Shown here piece after piece: positions 1 to 11,590 of a DNA stretch of 64,000 nucleotides. The DNA lies in NCBI RefSeq assembly GCF_963966145.1, contig NC_091054.1:6944001-7008000 (forward strand), written 5' to 3'. Under the pieces are notes generated by a model. The model ran no database searches. It had not been told where the DNA came from and worked only from the letters and a program-made list of their open reading frames with translations. Within the stretch, counting starts at the first letter, position 1. Each line of letters starts with the position of its first letter. A program made the translations under genes and the position numbers. The stretch comes from Tenebrio molitor (Eukaryota > Arthropoda > Insecta > Coleoptera > Tenebrionidae).

Positions 1-1042
1 CAAAGCGGCTCTTTTGGTCTCAAACGCTCAGCCATTTATTGTGTTTTATTATGTTCGGCCACGTTCAACTTTCGCCTCGACTCTGCACTGTGAACACGCT
101 TTTAGGCAGATTTACAGGGCGGATCCGTAAACTCGAGCCGCGACTAGGATAATTTATTTTCTATTTGCGGATCATGTTTCAGGCTGACAATCAAACTCGG
201 GCTTATTATTGCGTCACATGTGTGTTATGTTGTGGTTGTCCCCAACGAAAACATGAAGCAAGATGTCGAAATTGACGCACCGGCCTGAAAATTCGATTTT
301 AGTTAACATGGCTTACCGTGATTTAAACGATAACGATGTATTTTTTTTTTTACTTGAGTAAGTTGGTAAAACTGAAAGACTGAATGACCAAAGTGAATAA
401 TAAAAATATTATTGGCGGTGCTTTATTGAGGTTTCTTTTTAGCCAATAATAATTTGAATCTTTTTTTTTTAATAATCTGTTCTGCATATTCGACATGAAT
501 ATTGTCCGATTTTTTTGTTTCCTAAATAGCAAAACGAATAAAACGATTGAAATATGACCAGACTAATTTCAAAATAACGACCCACATTTTCATCTATAAT
601 CGTGTCAAAAATAAATTACTCCCTAGCATTTAGGGATATTCGTTACTAGGTTTCCATAAAATTGCTTAGGTTGGAGGCTGTGGTTTCTGGTGACAAACAA
701 AAGATATCGTAACCGTAAGGCAGCGAATTCTTGGTAAGAGTTGCATATGGCTCTATTTCTCCCTAAGTAATAGATGTTTTTTAGTTTCACAATCAATTTT
801 GGTTTCTAGCGGCATATTTAGTTGGACTTAATCTTTCAATTCATAGTAACCAACCTTCAAAATTACTTTTGAAAATTCTAGTTACACACAACATGAAAAA
901 CGTTATTTCCCTAAAAGTTCGAATTCTAGGGGGTAATTTATTTTTGACACGATTATAGTTACCTTTTCATTACTTTTGTAAAAAAACGAAGTGCCGCTCT
1001 ACAAAAAAAAAAAAGAAGGCAGTACCCTAACCTCAAAATACA
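1..1042. other. AT-rich intergenic DNA, no gene seen
   Basis: No coding signature was found on either strand. The open frames here are short and dominated by homopolymer A/T runs. I recognise no element ends. Confidence 0.5.
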
Positions 1043-1044
1043 TA

Positions 1045-1278
1045 CAGGGTTATTCACGAGAGGGGTACTTCTGAATTTCTTTTTGTCGCAACCCATTATA
1101 CACATTGCAAATTATGAAATATCGGTTATCTGTCAATCTGACATTTCTAACAAATCTATCCAACTTACTTTGATTTTTAATTTAAAAGAAATATTATATT
1201 TGATTTAGTAGTTAGTGCTATCGGTATTGTTGGTTGCGGCAAAAAAAATTCAAAACGACTATCTCTTGAATAACCCTG
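1045..1278. mobile_element. MITE with about 20 bp TIRs and TA target duplication
   Basis: The left end CAGGGTTATTCACGAGAG is matched in inverse by the right end, whose reverse complement reads CAGGGTTATTCAAGAGAT. Both outer edges abut a TA dinucleotide. The roughly 234 bp between them has no coding potential. The TA duplication and the CAGGG start suit a Tc1/mariner-mobilised MITE. The family name is unknown to me. Confidence 0.7.
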
Positions 1279-1429
1279 TATACATCAAAATTCCAAATGT
1301 GATTTATTGCGAAGGGATGATATGAATGCACAGTTGAGATTGAAATGGAAAGGAAGCACACAAAAGCAAGCTACAACAAGTGTTGAAAGTGGCCACCACT
1401 TTGGTGCATACATAAATCTACACGACGTT

Positions 1430-2343
1430 TCATATTATTAAAAATGTGCTGCAATACTCGTATATCTCGTTGCATTTCAACGTAATCCGTGGCATCAGTT
1501 CTTGCAAATTGTTGATCCTTTCTTTGTAGACCTCAGTTTTAAGAAAGTCAAATATTGAGAAGTCAAAGGGGGTGAGGTTTGGTGATCTTGCTGGCCAAGT
1601 TCCCATGCTTACAACTCGACGAAGGAAAATTTTCTCGAGTAGTATGAGCTGTTGCTCCGTCTTGCTAAAAGTAACCGTTTTCAAATTCATCCGGATGCAC
1701 ATGGTCTAAAAATTGGTTAAACAATTGTTGCCTATAACGTTGACCATTGATTGTATCGTTGGCCCTATGATTCTACGGCGGGATACAGCTAACCATATTC
1801 CTATCTTTACAGCATGTAAAGGAACCCCAAGCAAATTGCAGGGATTGACAACAGACCATGTTCGGTAATTTAGTTTGTTGACATAACCACTTAAATTGAA
1901 GCAAGATTCGTCCGTAAAGAAACTTAGATCGAGAACGTCATGGTTGTTTAAGTTTTGTTGAAAAAAGTTGCAATACTGCATTCGACTGTTGGGATTTCTC
2001 GACAAGATTTCTTGGACTACAGATACTTTGTTTGGATGCAGGTGTAAACGACGGCTCAGAATCCTTCTGACGTTGGTGTGGGACCATTTGTTTGAGCAGA
2101 CATACGACGTGTCGAGGAATGAGGATTTTCTGCAACGAGCTCTTCCACTTGATCGACGATATTTTGATCAGTTTGTTGCCTTGCAGTGAATTTCCTCTTC
2201 ATCACACTTCCCATTGTGCGAAATCTGTCGACAATTTGGCGAACGTGGTGGTGCAATGTTGTTCGAAAACCTAAGTCGAAACTGTGCTTTGCATTCAGGC
2301 ACAGAATATTGCCATTCCCCTTTACTACGCGCCAGGTCATCAA
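1430..2343 (-). pseudogene. Mariner/Tc1-superfamily transposase relic
   Basis: Three consecutive minus-strand frames together resemble one DDE transposase, read from 2343 down to 1430. First comes an N-terminal helix-turn-helix segment (RQIVDRFRTMGSV, then SSTRRMSAQ). Next is a catalytic-core block with FFTDESCFNLSGYVNK and WSVVNP (about 1706-2005). Last is the C-terminal block WPARSPNLTPFDF (about 1430-1702). The pieces lie in different frames, so at least two frameshifts are present. The expected middle QDGA-type block with the second catalytic aspartate is not recognisable. The gene is dead. TIRs flanking it were not found. Confidence 0.75.
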
Positions 2344-3048
2344 TAGAGACGCTTATTTATCATGCTTATTATGTAATTCTAATATTTTTTATTAAGAATC
2401 ACACCTCTTAAAATCTCCTACATTTTTATTATAAGTAGGTATATTACTACAAAGAGTTGCAAACTACATTAAAAAACGAAGAAATAACAACACTAACAAT
2501 AGTGGCCCGCCCAAGAAATTCTTGCGCCCCAGGCCATTAGAGTCGACTGCACCGACGCTTTTTGTATATTTTTTTTTATTTTCTGGATTTTCTTTTGATT
2601 TTTAGGCGGCGCGGACCACAATCTTATATTTTGATCTTATTTGAACATAAATGATTAGATATGTATGTACATACTCGTATGTATTACAATATGCTCTTCA
2701 AGATTTTTCTCGTGTAATGTGCCTTTATTAAAGGTTATTACTTTTTTAAGTGGATCACTTTGCTGCATATTTTTGAAAAACCGAAGCACGCAAGTATGCA
2801 CTACAGGATTTGAAACCATGAAAAATAAAAATTTCGTATTATTATATGAGTACATATTATTATAATCTGTCCCAAAAATGGCGCACTAACGCTGCACTAC
2901 AGTGTAGAAGAGATTACCGTAAACGTCTGAAAAATGTTAAAAAAATTCTACTGGAATTATGTATTTACTGATTTGGTGGTCTTTGAAAGTGGCACTTTCA
3001 GGTCAATTATTTCGAAATATATGTATTAAATTGCCATTTATAATAAAA

Positions 3049-3210
3049 CGAGTAGTCCAAATTATGTCTATTATTTTTCAAACTGGTCACGAATTATTAA
3101 TTGTGCTTGGGAATGAATCCACGAGTGCGTCAGCACGAGTGAGATTCCCAAGCACAATTGAATGAGTGAAACCAGTTTGAAAAATAGTCTACATAATTTG
3201 GACTACAAGT
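3049..3210. repeat. Hairpin A with CACGAG...CGAGTG loop
   Basis: The arms pair over about 65 bp: GTAGTCCAAATTATGTCTA on the left and TAGTCTACATAATTTGGACT on the right, continuing through CAAACTGG/CCAGTTTG and TTGTGCTTGGGAAT/ATTCCCAAGCACAA. The apex at 3120-3141 starts CACGAG and ends CGAGTG. Confidence 0.85.
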
Positions 3211-3496
3211 TGTATTCGGAGGACTATTCCATGAACCAACTTTGGCAATTTGGTAGCAAATCGGAAGAAGAAATTAACGCAGAAATCGAACAACAAAAAA
3301 AAACAACACGTGAGTCCATTTGGAAGCAATTCTCAAGGCTGCATTCATTTGTTAAAAATTATCGCTGGCATCGCTAGTGGTAGGTAGGTATTACCGATAC
3401 AATTTCCACGAGTGGGAATATTCGGTCAAATTTTTTGAAACCATGGTAACAAATGTGTAAAATTGTGTTTTTATTGGTCCATTTTTAACAAATGAC

Positions 3497-3719
3497 AGGT
3501 GAATGGAATAGTCAGTTATAATACATACCACGAGTAGTCAAAGATTGTCGAATATTTTTGTGGTGGTCTCACGAATGGTCATTCGCTTTATGAACACCAT
3601 GAGTGCGTAGCACGAATGGTGTTCGAAAGCGTAATGACCATAAGTGATACCATCGGAAAAATATTCTACTATCTTTGACTACGAGTTGTATTCAACAGAC
3701 TATTCAATTCACCTGTTAT
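3497..3719. repeat. Hairpin B, about 100 bp arms, GAGTGCGTAGCACGA loop
   Basis: The outer arms pair as ACAGGTGAATGGAATAGT with ACTATTCAATTCACCTGT. Inner arms follow (GTAGTCAAAGAT/ATCTTTGACTAC, then GGTCATTCGCTTT and its inverse GAAAGCGTAATGACC). The apex at 3598-3619 reads CATGAGTGCGTAGCACGAATG. It has the same architecture as hairpin A, 450 bp away, but a different stem sequence. Confidence 0.85.
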
Positions 3720-4484
3720 TTTTCAAGTATTAACCAATAAAATAGCAGATATTTACTTTCGTAGCCTAGCAACAGAAAATTCCAGCGAATATTCCACTAG
3801 TGAAAATATAACTGACTATTCCACTAGTGGTCGAGGTGAATATTTTAAACAATCCTTGATTATTATTTTTATTCAAGGAAATTATTACTTTCTTACCAAG
3901 TTAACTGAACAATGAAATCATGTGTTACGCAGATTTGCGAACTAGCTTTGAAAATTTTTATTTTAATCATTGATTTGGTTCATTGAATAGTCATGAAAAT
4001 TACATTGAATCGTACATATTATCGCAAATTACAAGATCATTCACTACCAATATCTAACCCTGCATGTTAGAAAATTTAGAAGTTTTGGAAATCGTAAAAA
4101 TTATCTTAAATCCACTACGGCAACATTGCAAGGTAATGATGTACGAGTATATCATTGTTTACATTATATTATCGTTAATTGCAATAATTGATTTTTTTTC
4201 ATTTGTCATAAAAAAAATGCATTCATCACAAACGCCACTGGACAGGTCCCGTTTTAATCTAGGGAAAAATTGAGAACTCTGCGCCAGCTATCGTGCACTT
4301 TTGGGTGGCCGCGTGTGTACATTTAAACATCCTCCATAAGGTAGTAAGTAGTTAGTGCTCCAATTTTGGGACATTCTGTATTACCTAAAAGTCTTGAAAT
4401 AGTAGAAAATTCTTTCTGTATGCAAAATGTTCATTGTTTGTTTCGTTTTGTTTTTTCCAAATAATGACAATAAAATTAAGCGTA

Positions 4485-5415
4485 GGGTAATTCCGGGGGA
4501 GTTGCCCCAGCGGGAGAGATGGCAAAAGCCTTAAACTCGGCTATGTATTAACAGATATGGCTACATGTATTACAGGTGATTAGTTAGTTTGACGTGACAA
4601 TAAGTTGCGGTGTGTGGTGTGGAAAAATCCTCAAGTAAGGCAAGTTATCATGTTTATTACTTTGTAAGTAGGCTTGAAAATATTTGGATACTGACCCTGA
4701 AGCTTCTATTTTGTCAATGCATTTAGGTAGAGTGGTAATGTTTTTGACATTTAAGAAGCTAATGTAAGGTTATGTAACGGGCTATATTTCAAAGCATTAG
4801 GACGCATAGTTTCTTTAATGTAAGGTGGGGCATCACACCCGTTCTTTGGGATAGATGGCACAACGTAACTCGGGTGAGATGGCTTACGATATGCACTAAT
4901 ATTCAGAAATATGATCATAAATATGTTTGTGATATGGGAGACATAATATTTGTTTTCATGTTTTTGCTTCAAATGCCAACCAAATACATAAGAAAATCAG
5001 GTTCTACCAGAGGTTCCTGGTCGGAAGATGCCCTTCAACGTGCAATAGCAGCAATAAGAAATAACATGGGAATAAATGTACTTAGCTTCTAAAACATTCA
5101 ATATTCCTTCAAGGACATTATGGAAAGCATTGCCGTAAGATGCCGTAAGACATTTTTGTATGCTCCTGTTTATACAAAACAATTGATTTTAGTTTGTGCC
5201 ATCTATCCCTGACAGGTTGGGATAGATGGCAAAATACATTTTTTTTAAATGATTTATTTTTTTGTTATATGAGTTATAGCTTAACTTGTTTGTATTGATA
5301 AACTTTAAATAAACGTTACTCCATCCACTACATCGCTTTTTTTGGATATAAAAATTGAACATTTTCGAAAAAAATATATTTTTCCAATTGTGGGGCATCT
5401 CTCCCGGACTTACCC
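4485..5415 (+). mobile_element. pogo/Tigger-like element, internally deleted
   Basis: The left end GGGTAATTCCGGGGGAG and the right end (reverse complement GGGTAAGTCCGGGAGAG) are inverted repeats with TA on both outer sides, giving a 931 bp element. It contains the start of a transposase with a psq-type DNA-binding motif (4973-5092). The phrase GGGATAGATGGCA recurs inside the element. The catalytic region is missing, so this is a non-autonomous remnant. Confidence 0.7.
4973..5092 (+). pseudogene. N-terminal psq/CENP-B-like HTH of a pogo transposase
   Basis: A 39-codon frame starts MPTKYIRKSGSTRGSWSED and continues ALQRAIAAIRNN before the stop. Pogo-clade and Pipsqueak-type proteins typically begin with a basic MPRKYxRK stretch followed by W(S/T)EExLxxAIxAI. 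The match is clear, but the reading stops where the second half of the helix-turn-helix should be. It is therefore a truncated fragment rather than a gene. Confidence 0.6.
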
Positions 5416-5690
5416 TATCCAAATATATAAACTTGAAAGTACATTATTTTGAAAACATGTGACTTTATAAATAGTTAATAACAATAAGTACCGAAAATAT
5501 TTATTTTCCATTATAAGAAATTGCATTTAATAAACGAGGCACATTCGGAAGTTCAGATTGCCCATAAGTTTTACACAAGTTAAAAGGAAGTATTGGTCGA
5601 TGCATCAGGTTATTTCAAAATGAGTAATGCATCTAGTTGTGAAGTATGTACGGTGATCGGTGATTAGTGCCATCTAGCTCCGGAGTTGTT

Positions 5691-5930
5691 TTGTTGCACG
5701 AAAATGCAAAACTGCATATACCTGTTGCAGAAATTCAAATGGGAATTTTTAGAACATCCTGCGTATAACACCGTCCGGCTAGCATCTGTTTCTTCACATG
5801 AAGAGACTTTTCACAGGTCAGCGATTTAACACCGATAAAGAAGTTAAAACGGAGGTGCATGATAAGGTAATTCGGACGAGATTTCTACGAGAGCGGCATA
5901 GACAAACTTCAACTGACAAGGCGATTGTGT
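5691..5930 (+). pseudogene. Mariner (DD34D-type) transposase C-terminal relic
   Basis: Pieces in shifting frames match the mariner C-terminus: LHENAKLHIPVAE (normally LHDNARPHxA), LQKFKWEFLEHPAYNT, RFNTDKEVKTEVHDK and YESGIDKLQLTRRLC. There are several frameshifts and at least one stop. The second catalytic aspartate position reads E in HEN. It is an old, dead copy. No TIRs were located. Confidence 0.7.
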
Positions 5931-5959
5931 TAAAAGGTAAACTGTACCTACTGTACCTA

Positions 5960-7210
5960 CGCTAATCATTAAAAATAAATATTTTCAAAACATTTATTCT
6001 TGAAATATTTATGTCCAATCGGAACTTATATTCTGGACGTGCATAATATTTTTATTATTATTGTCAACATTATGCGTGATGGTACACCCTTTTCGCTTTC
6101 CACTCACTTGCTAGTCAAAATGTTAGCGAATTTAAAAAATAAAAAAAAAACAGTTCAAGAAGCCAATCATCATAACCGCTCCTTGGTCGTTCGTGCAAAT
6201 TTTCGGTAAAAAACCCCGTTAAGTTGATGTATGGCCGCCGCCTATGTCCCTCCGGCATTGAGTCCGCGGACAAGAACGACACAACAAAATAATAAACAAA
6301 ATTATGTTATTTATATGACGACATGATTTTCAATATATTTAACAGTAAAGCGGTCGCATTATGGCTATTGTTGGACGCCGCCAGAATGAGTTAAACATGC
6401 ATTCAGCCGGCGCACAATGACCGGTAAAGAGAATACCGCCCTGGAAGCACAGGACTGTACATCACAATTTTCAAAGCTTACCGATGATCAAGGGTGCGAT
6501 AAAGCTCGTCTAAAGGAAACGAAGGCAACGCCTCGACGTAAACAACGACAGGATAGATAGCGATTTGATTTGTTCGGTGGATTTGTGTAGGTGCCTTTCG
6601 AAATTTTCCCTCGACTCCGGACCTGGTTCAACACGGTGTTGCTTAATTGGTTTGAGAAGTGGTTGAAACATTGAAGAGGGGTTGGACAAGTGCAATTTAT
6701 AATCGGTTAATTATGAGACCTTGCTCAACGTTGTGATATCGGGTGGATGTATGGAGATGAATGGGTCGTGGAACAGGAATTAAAGTGACCGGAGGGTCCA
6801 TCCAAGAGCTCTTTCCCACTAAATCAAATCTTTATTTCTTTTATAAACATCGATAATCCTCTTAATTTAGTTGATGTAAATGCTTCAAAATCTTAAATTT
6901 GATCGATCTATGGATTTAACAAAATGATAAAATTTTAGTGAAAAATACCTCTTTGGTAGAATGATATTCTTTATCTGCTGTATCTTGCCGCGGCGTTCCA
7001 TACATTTTGACAATGTTTATCAATTAAGTATAAATTTTTTATTATGGACAACGAACTTTACAGGATGATAGAATAAAATGCCAAAAGTGGAAGTTTTTTC
7101 ATTCGTTTGCGTTCATAAAATATGTGATTTTTGAATCGGTCAAGAAGCGTTAAAAAAGTGCCATAGCGCTTCATTTTTTAACGCAATTATAAAATTTTTC
7201 ATTCATAATT
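5960..7210. other. Intergenic, no gene recognised
   Basis: The frames present are short and unlike proteins. A moderately GC-rich patch lies at 6225-6700 and may be regulatory. Nothing else is identifiable. Confidence 0.4.
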
Positions 7211-7212
7211 AG

Positions 7213-7372
7213 TAGTTTTTTTAACGAGTTCATATGTAAATTGGGAATTTTTTGGCATGAGTGGGCCAATTTAAAACGCGAGTAAAACGAGCGTTTTAGA
7301 GGTCCACGGGTTCACACAGGAGAAAATTTTCAAATTTTGAGTGTCGAAAAAATTGTTATCTAAACTTACGGC
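7213..7372. repeat. Foldback family F, copy 1 (truncated)
   Basis: It begins with the family lead TTTTTAACGAGTTC. The phrase TTTTTTGGCATGAGTGGGCC, the apex GCGAGTAAAACGAGCG and the tail TTCACACAGGAGAAAATTTTCAAATT follow. The right arm present in the copy near 21 kb is deleted here. The other copies lie at 20.93, 33.76 and 44.03 kb (the last inverted). Confidence 0.75.
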
Positions 7373-7867
7373 CGTCAAAAAAATTTTGTATGCAACTCGT
7401 TAGTAAAGTATTTTTTTTTTACTCGGCGGATTTGCGCACTCGCTACATTTTTCTAAAAGTTATCGTGAACGAAAATATTGCAGAAAATTGCAAATATTTA
7501 CAAAATTTCCAAAACCACTGATCCGATTTACACCAAATAGGCCCAAAGCCCTTAGTGAGACAAACATTTTGCTAAAAGAAAAATTTTCTTTGTTTTGAGA
7601 ATAGAAATACAACCAAAATTTGACCATGTCTCGAACACGATTTTTCGACCCTATCACCCTAACCATATTTCCATTTCTTTATGTAATGAGGAAGCAAAAA
7701 GAAAACTGCTACCTCTTTCTAAAATCAGCATCTTTTAAATTAAAGAAAAAGTATTGGTCGCTCTCAGTTGTTTTAGTGAACAAAATACATGGATTTTCTC
7801 TTCCTTGTGACCATCTCCTCCTGCATTAAATAGTATCCTTCCCATTTAAACAATTAAATCATTAAGA

Positions 7868-7958
7868 GTAGAAGTTAGTCTTTTTATGCTAAACCCAGAG
7901 TGTGAACACCGAGACGAAGTCGAGGGCACAACTGGGCTAAGCACAAAAAACCTTCTAC
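7868..7958. repeat. Hairpin K
   Basis: The left arm GTAGAAG...TATGCTAAACCCAG pairs with the right arm CTGGGCTAAGCA...CTTCTAC. The apex reads CACCGAGACGAAGTCGAGGG, a variant of the shared CGAG...CGAG loop. Confidence 0.7.
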
Positions 7959-7969
7959 ACTGAATGATA

Positions 7970-9540
7970 TATGCATACCATTTTATCGTTAAGCGGATTA
8001 CAAAAAAAATCGAACATGAACTTATTTATTTTCTTTTGGTAAAATGACAATTTTCAAACTTACAATTTTCAAATTTTAAGGCGCCAGTAATTCCTAGTTC
8101 TCTTGTTGCAGTATTATTATCATCTGAAGGTTCAATAAATTTGTTTCACAGTCTAGGACTTAAAGTCTACTAAAGTTTAAAGTTTACTTTTTAACGTTAA
8201 ACGGCCATCTTGCTATTTTTTATTTTGTTGACATCTGTCATTCGTGCACATGGGCGACTCGTGGTACACCACAATGGAACCGCTTAAATATTGGGTAATA
8301 ATTTCGGTATTTCGCTTTTTTGTAGGATAAGTTAATTATTAATTAAGAAATGCTTCAAATGACCTTACATTTGACTCGATCGAGCCGCCTGTAGACATTG
8401 CAATTCCTAGGATTTGAAGTGTTTCAAGTAAGGTTACAAAAAAAAAAGCCACTTCAACCGTTTCTATAGAGATATACAAAGGCGCAATTTTCGACCGCTT
8501 GAAGATAAAATCAGTTTAATTTTTGTTACGATTCTCTGAAATCTGAAACCGTAACAATTCGTTGAGGATTGTAGATATTAAATTTAAATTTTCCAAATAT
8601 CATTTACAAGCCAGATTAGTATTTTATGTAATGCTATAAATAAAAGGAATCCATTCTAAATTAAAACAAAATTCTGAATTGTTTAATACGCTTAAAATGT
8701 TTTCGTGTAAATCATAATGTCTTATGTGTCTTATTACAAATGTTATAGATCTATGTCATAAGGAAACCACAGATTAAAATAGTTATATAATATAATTAAT
8801 TTTATTGTCAAAAGTAAAGGGTAATTTTTTATTTCTTTTTAAGGACATTAAGCATATCGTTTTTTAAGAAACGATACGTATTTATTTGTCAAAACAAAAA
8901 GTTAAGACTAAACTAAAATAAAGACTAAACTTCTTTTATTCAATATTTTATCATTTCTACCTACCAAACAAATATTTTTACAATTGAACAATACTTTATT
9001 GGCTTTTGCCTTTAATGTTAATTTACTTTAAAACTTCGGTAGTAATTTGCTTTCACTTCATTTGTACTTATTTGTATTTAATTGTAACATTCTATACCTC
9101 TTAAATTTGAATTTGATATGGGCGCTCAAAAGGTGCAGCTTTGATCTCATTTATTTTAAATATAAAAAAAGATTTTGACTATTTATCTTTTACTAGCCAG
9201 TGGCATAATAATTCTGAACGACTGTGATCAGGTTTGCAAGTATTTTCTTCATTACTTCCAGCATTTCCAAATAGTAATTTTATATCCGTTTTACCTAAAA
9301 TAACGTACGGCAACATGGCTTTGATTTTTCTCTCTCACTTGCATGGATAAAACAAAAATGAAATATTTGCAGACTATTGGGATACCTACATAGAGTGTTT
9401 TTAAATGTTGCCACATTTAGTGTAACAAATGGGTCCATATCTTCTACAAAAACGAAGATTGATTTTTTAAACATTTTTACCTGATATTTTAATGACTACT
9501 TAACAACATTTTGCTAAGTTGTTCCGCGAATTTTGGGACA
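7970..9540. other. AT-rich intergenic, no gene recognised
   Basis: I see no coding frames. A transposon-like end (TTTTGGGACACCCAGTATA) occurs at about 9532-9550, without a matching partner that I could find. Confidence 0.4.
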
Positions 9541-9545
9541 CCCAG

Positions 9546-9735
9546 TATAAAGAGCGATCAAAATAATTTGTAATCTAGTTATCCATGAATCCGAAATCGT
9601 ATGTCGTTACTTGAACTTTACGTTCCAATAAACACAGCTGGAAACGCAGATTAGATCTCGACATATCAATCGCAAAAGACATACGGATTCAAATCCATGG
9701 ACGACTCGATTACAAATTAGTTTGATCGCTCGATA
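9546..9735. mobile_element. MITE, about 190 bp, with long imperfect TIRs
   Basis: The left arm GAGCGATCAAAATAATTTGT continues into AATCTAGTTATCCATG. It is mirrored by the right arm, whose reverse complement reads GAGCGATCAAACTAATTTGT then AATCGAGTCGTCCATG. It has no coding content. A 31 nt stretch (9585-9615) recurs exactly, in inverse orientation, at 53032-53062. Confidence 0.75.
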
Positions 9736-10101
9736 CTTGTATAGGTAAATACTCACGGTTATCCGCGTGATAAAGTAATTAATGTAACTAATTTATACCT
9801 ACCTATAATAAAAATCTACTGATTTCATATGTTTTTTAAGAGGATCATTATGTCATCTCTGATACTCCAAGAGTATAATAAAACCCCTTGCTGGGATGAA
9901 GATGACTAGTATGGCTTTTATAAACCACCACCTACAGCTTCAGTAAGGTAATGATTATTATTACATATTTATTATTAGACGCAATTTTCTACCAGTCTTT
10001 AATATGCATTTCTTTAACGCTGTTATAGAGAAGAGTTAGTAAAATATGTGATTTATTGTTTTTTGGATGTGTAGGAACAGAAAATAGTTATTAAGATTAC
10101 A

Positions 10102-10207
10102 AATGCGGTAGGCTACATTTTACAGCGCGAGATTTTTGGATTGAAACACGAACGCGAAGCGGGAGTGTTTTAACAAAAACCGAGCGATGTAAAATGTCTA
10201 CCGCATT
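10102..10207. repeat. Hairpin E
   Basis: AATGCGGTAGGCTACATTTTA pairs with TAAAATGTCTACCGCATT. An inner CGCGAGATTTTTG/CAAAAACCGAGCG pair follows. The apex AACACGAACGCGAAGCGGGA plus GTGTT fits the shared CACGA...GAGTG loop type. Confidence 0.8.
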
Positions 10208-11439
10208 ATTTTTCAGGAAACTAAAAAATGGTAAAATTGTCTTCAATGTTAAGGAGAGATGTGGCGAAAGGAAAATATCTGCAATCAATTTTTTTTATGT
10301 TGTAAGATTAATGTTAATGAAAAAAAATTGATGTTTTCATGAATTTTCGAGAAACTTTAACCTGACATTTTTATTTTTTACTCCCTTTCGAGAGAATTTC
10401 ATACTTTCGACCTTAAAACAAGCGAGGAAATGTCTACTTCTTAGTGAGGTAATTAAAAAAAAAGTTTTGCAAGAATGAAGTAGTCAAATAAAATATGAGG
10501 CATAGTAAAAAGATCAAGATTAAATTGTATCCAAATTATATGTAGATATAACTAAACAACTATCAATTAAGATATATGAAAGGATAATATGGAATTAATT
10601 ACTTCAAAAAATACAAATCGTCATATTTATGTTGACAACAATAATCGTCTACTTTACTTACCGTTTATTTACGTAACGATTCTACAATACACTCAAAATA
10701 TAATGTAAAAAATATACTGAATTTTCTGTCGTAATTGAATAATTCATAAATCTCGTGAGAGCCCATAATTCTTTTGGTAGTGCAAAAACACCACTGAATC
10801 GACCCACCACCATCCAACGAAATGTGGTAAAATATCCAGGTGGTCCTAAAATCGGCGGACAAAAGATCCGGTCGGCATCTTACCGTAAAAAATTCGACAT
10901 GCTTCTTTGAGGACTTTTCTACCGTTTGGTGGCAACACACCAAATTCGAACATCACTTTTATTTTTATGTGTACCATTATGTGAACGTACATAACGAACA
11001 CATAAAGGAGGTACGGCGATGGGATCTGGGTGCGGCCCGTAGTAGCCATTTTAAAAGCAATTTCCCCGTGCGTGTTTTCCTGCAGACATCAGGCAAATGT
11101 GCCGACGTAAAAATAATTTAATACTTTCCTCGCCAATATATCGCCGTTGTAAGGCAGTACTCGCAGCAAGTACCTCCCATTCAAGCCTCACAATGCCGCT
11201 TTGTGGACCCTCCCATATATAAAATCGGTTTGCTCGGCACGGCAATAGGTTTCATGCTTATTTTTGTCGAAAAACACCCTCGATGGTAGGCTCCGATGCC
11301 ATCAAACCTTCCTTCCCGTGATTACAATAGAAACATATGAAGCTTTTTGACCAATAGTGCACCAACTCATTTTACTACCAGATGGTAAATGATTTTTTTT
11401 CTCGCCCCGTACACAATGTGAATGATTGTTGGTCGTAAT

Positions 11440-11590
11440 TCAGTTCGTACAGTGTTGTTTTAGTGGATGGGAGTTTGGTGGACTAGGGCGGAAAAATGTG
11501 CAAAATGAAAGTTTCCTGAACATGTAGACTAATATCGAACGGGGACAATTATGGATATGAGACCCATCTTTGGCGGATACCCGTTTCAAG
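11440..11590 (+). promoter_or_regulatory. Possible gsb-n start-site region
   Basis: A TCAGTTCG initiator-like motif lies at 11440-11447, about 110 bp upstream of the predicted ATG, with no TATA box at the expected distance. That would suit a TATA-less developmental promoter. The motif is short and could be chance. Confidence 0.25.
11551..11590 (+). CDS. gsb-n: gsb-n exon 1 coding part
   Basis: The exon encodes MDMRPIFGGYPFQ plus one base. The donor is G|GTGAGT at 11591. Its short FGGYPFQ tail before the intron matches the fly gooseberry genes, which identifies this ATG as the start. Confidence 0.88.

Larger units (their letters stand above)
2871..4381. mobile_element. 1.5 kb non-autonomous TIR element with internal foldbacks
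   Basis: The left end (2871-2902, containing TGTCCCAAAAATGGCGCAC) is repeated in imperfect inverse at the right end (about 4347-4381, reverse complement TGTCCCAAAATTGGAGCAC). Nothing inside encodes a recognisable transposase. The interior carries two long hairpins (3049-3210 and 3497-3719). The pairing of ends over 1.5 kb is my reading. Two separate solo ends are the alternative. Confidence 0.5.
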
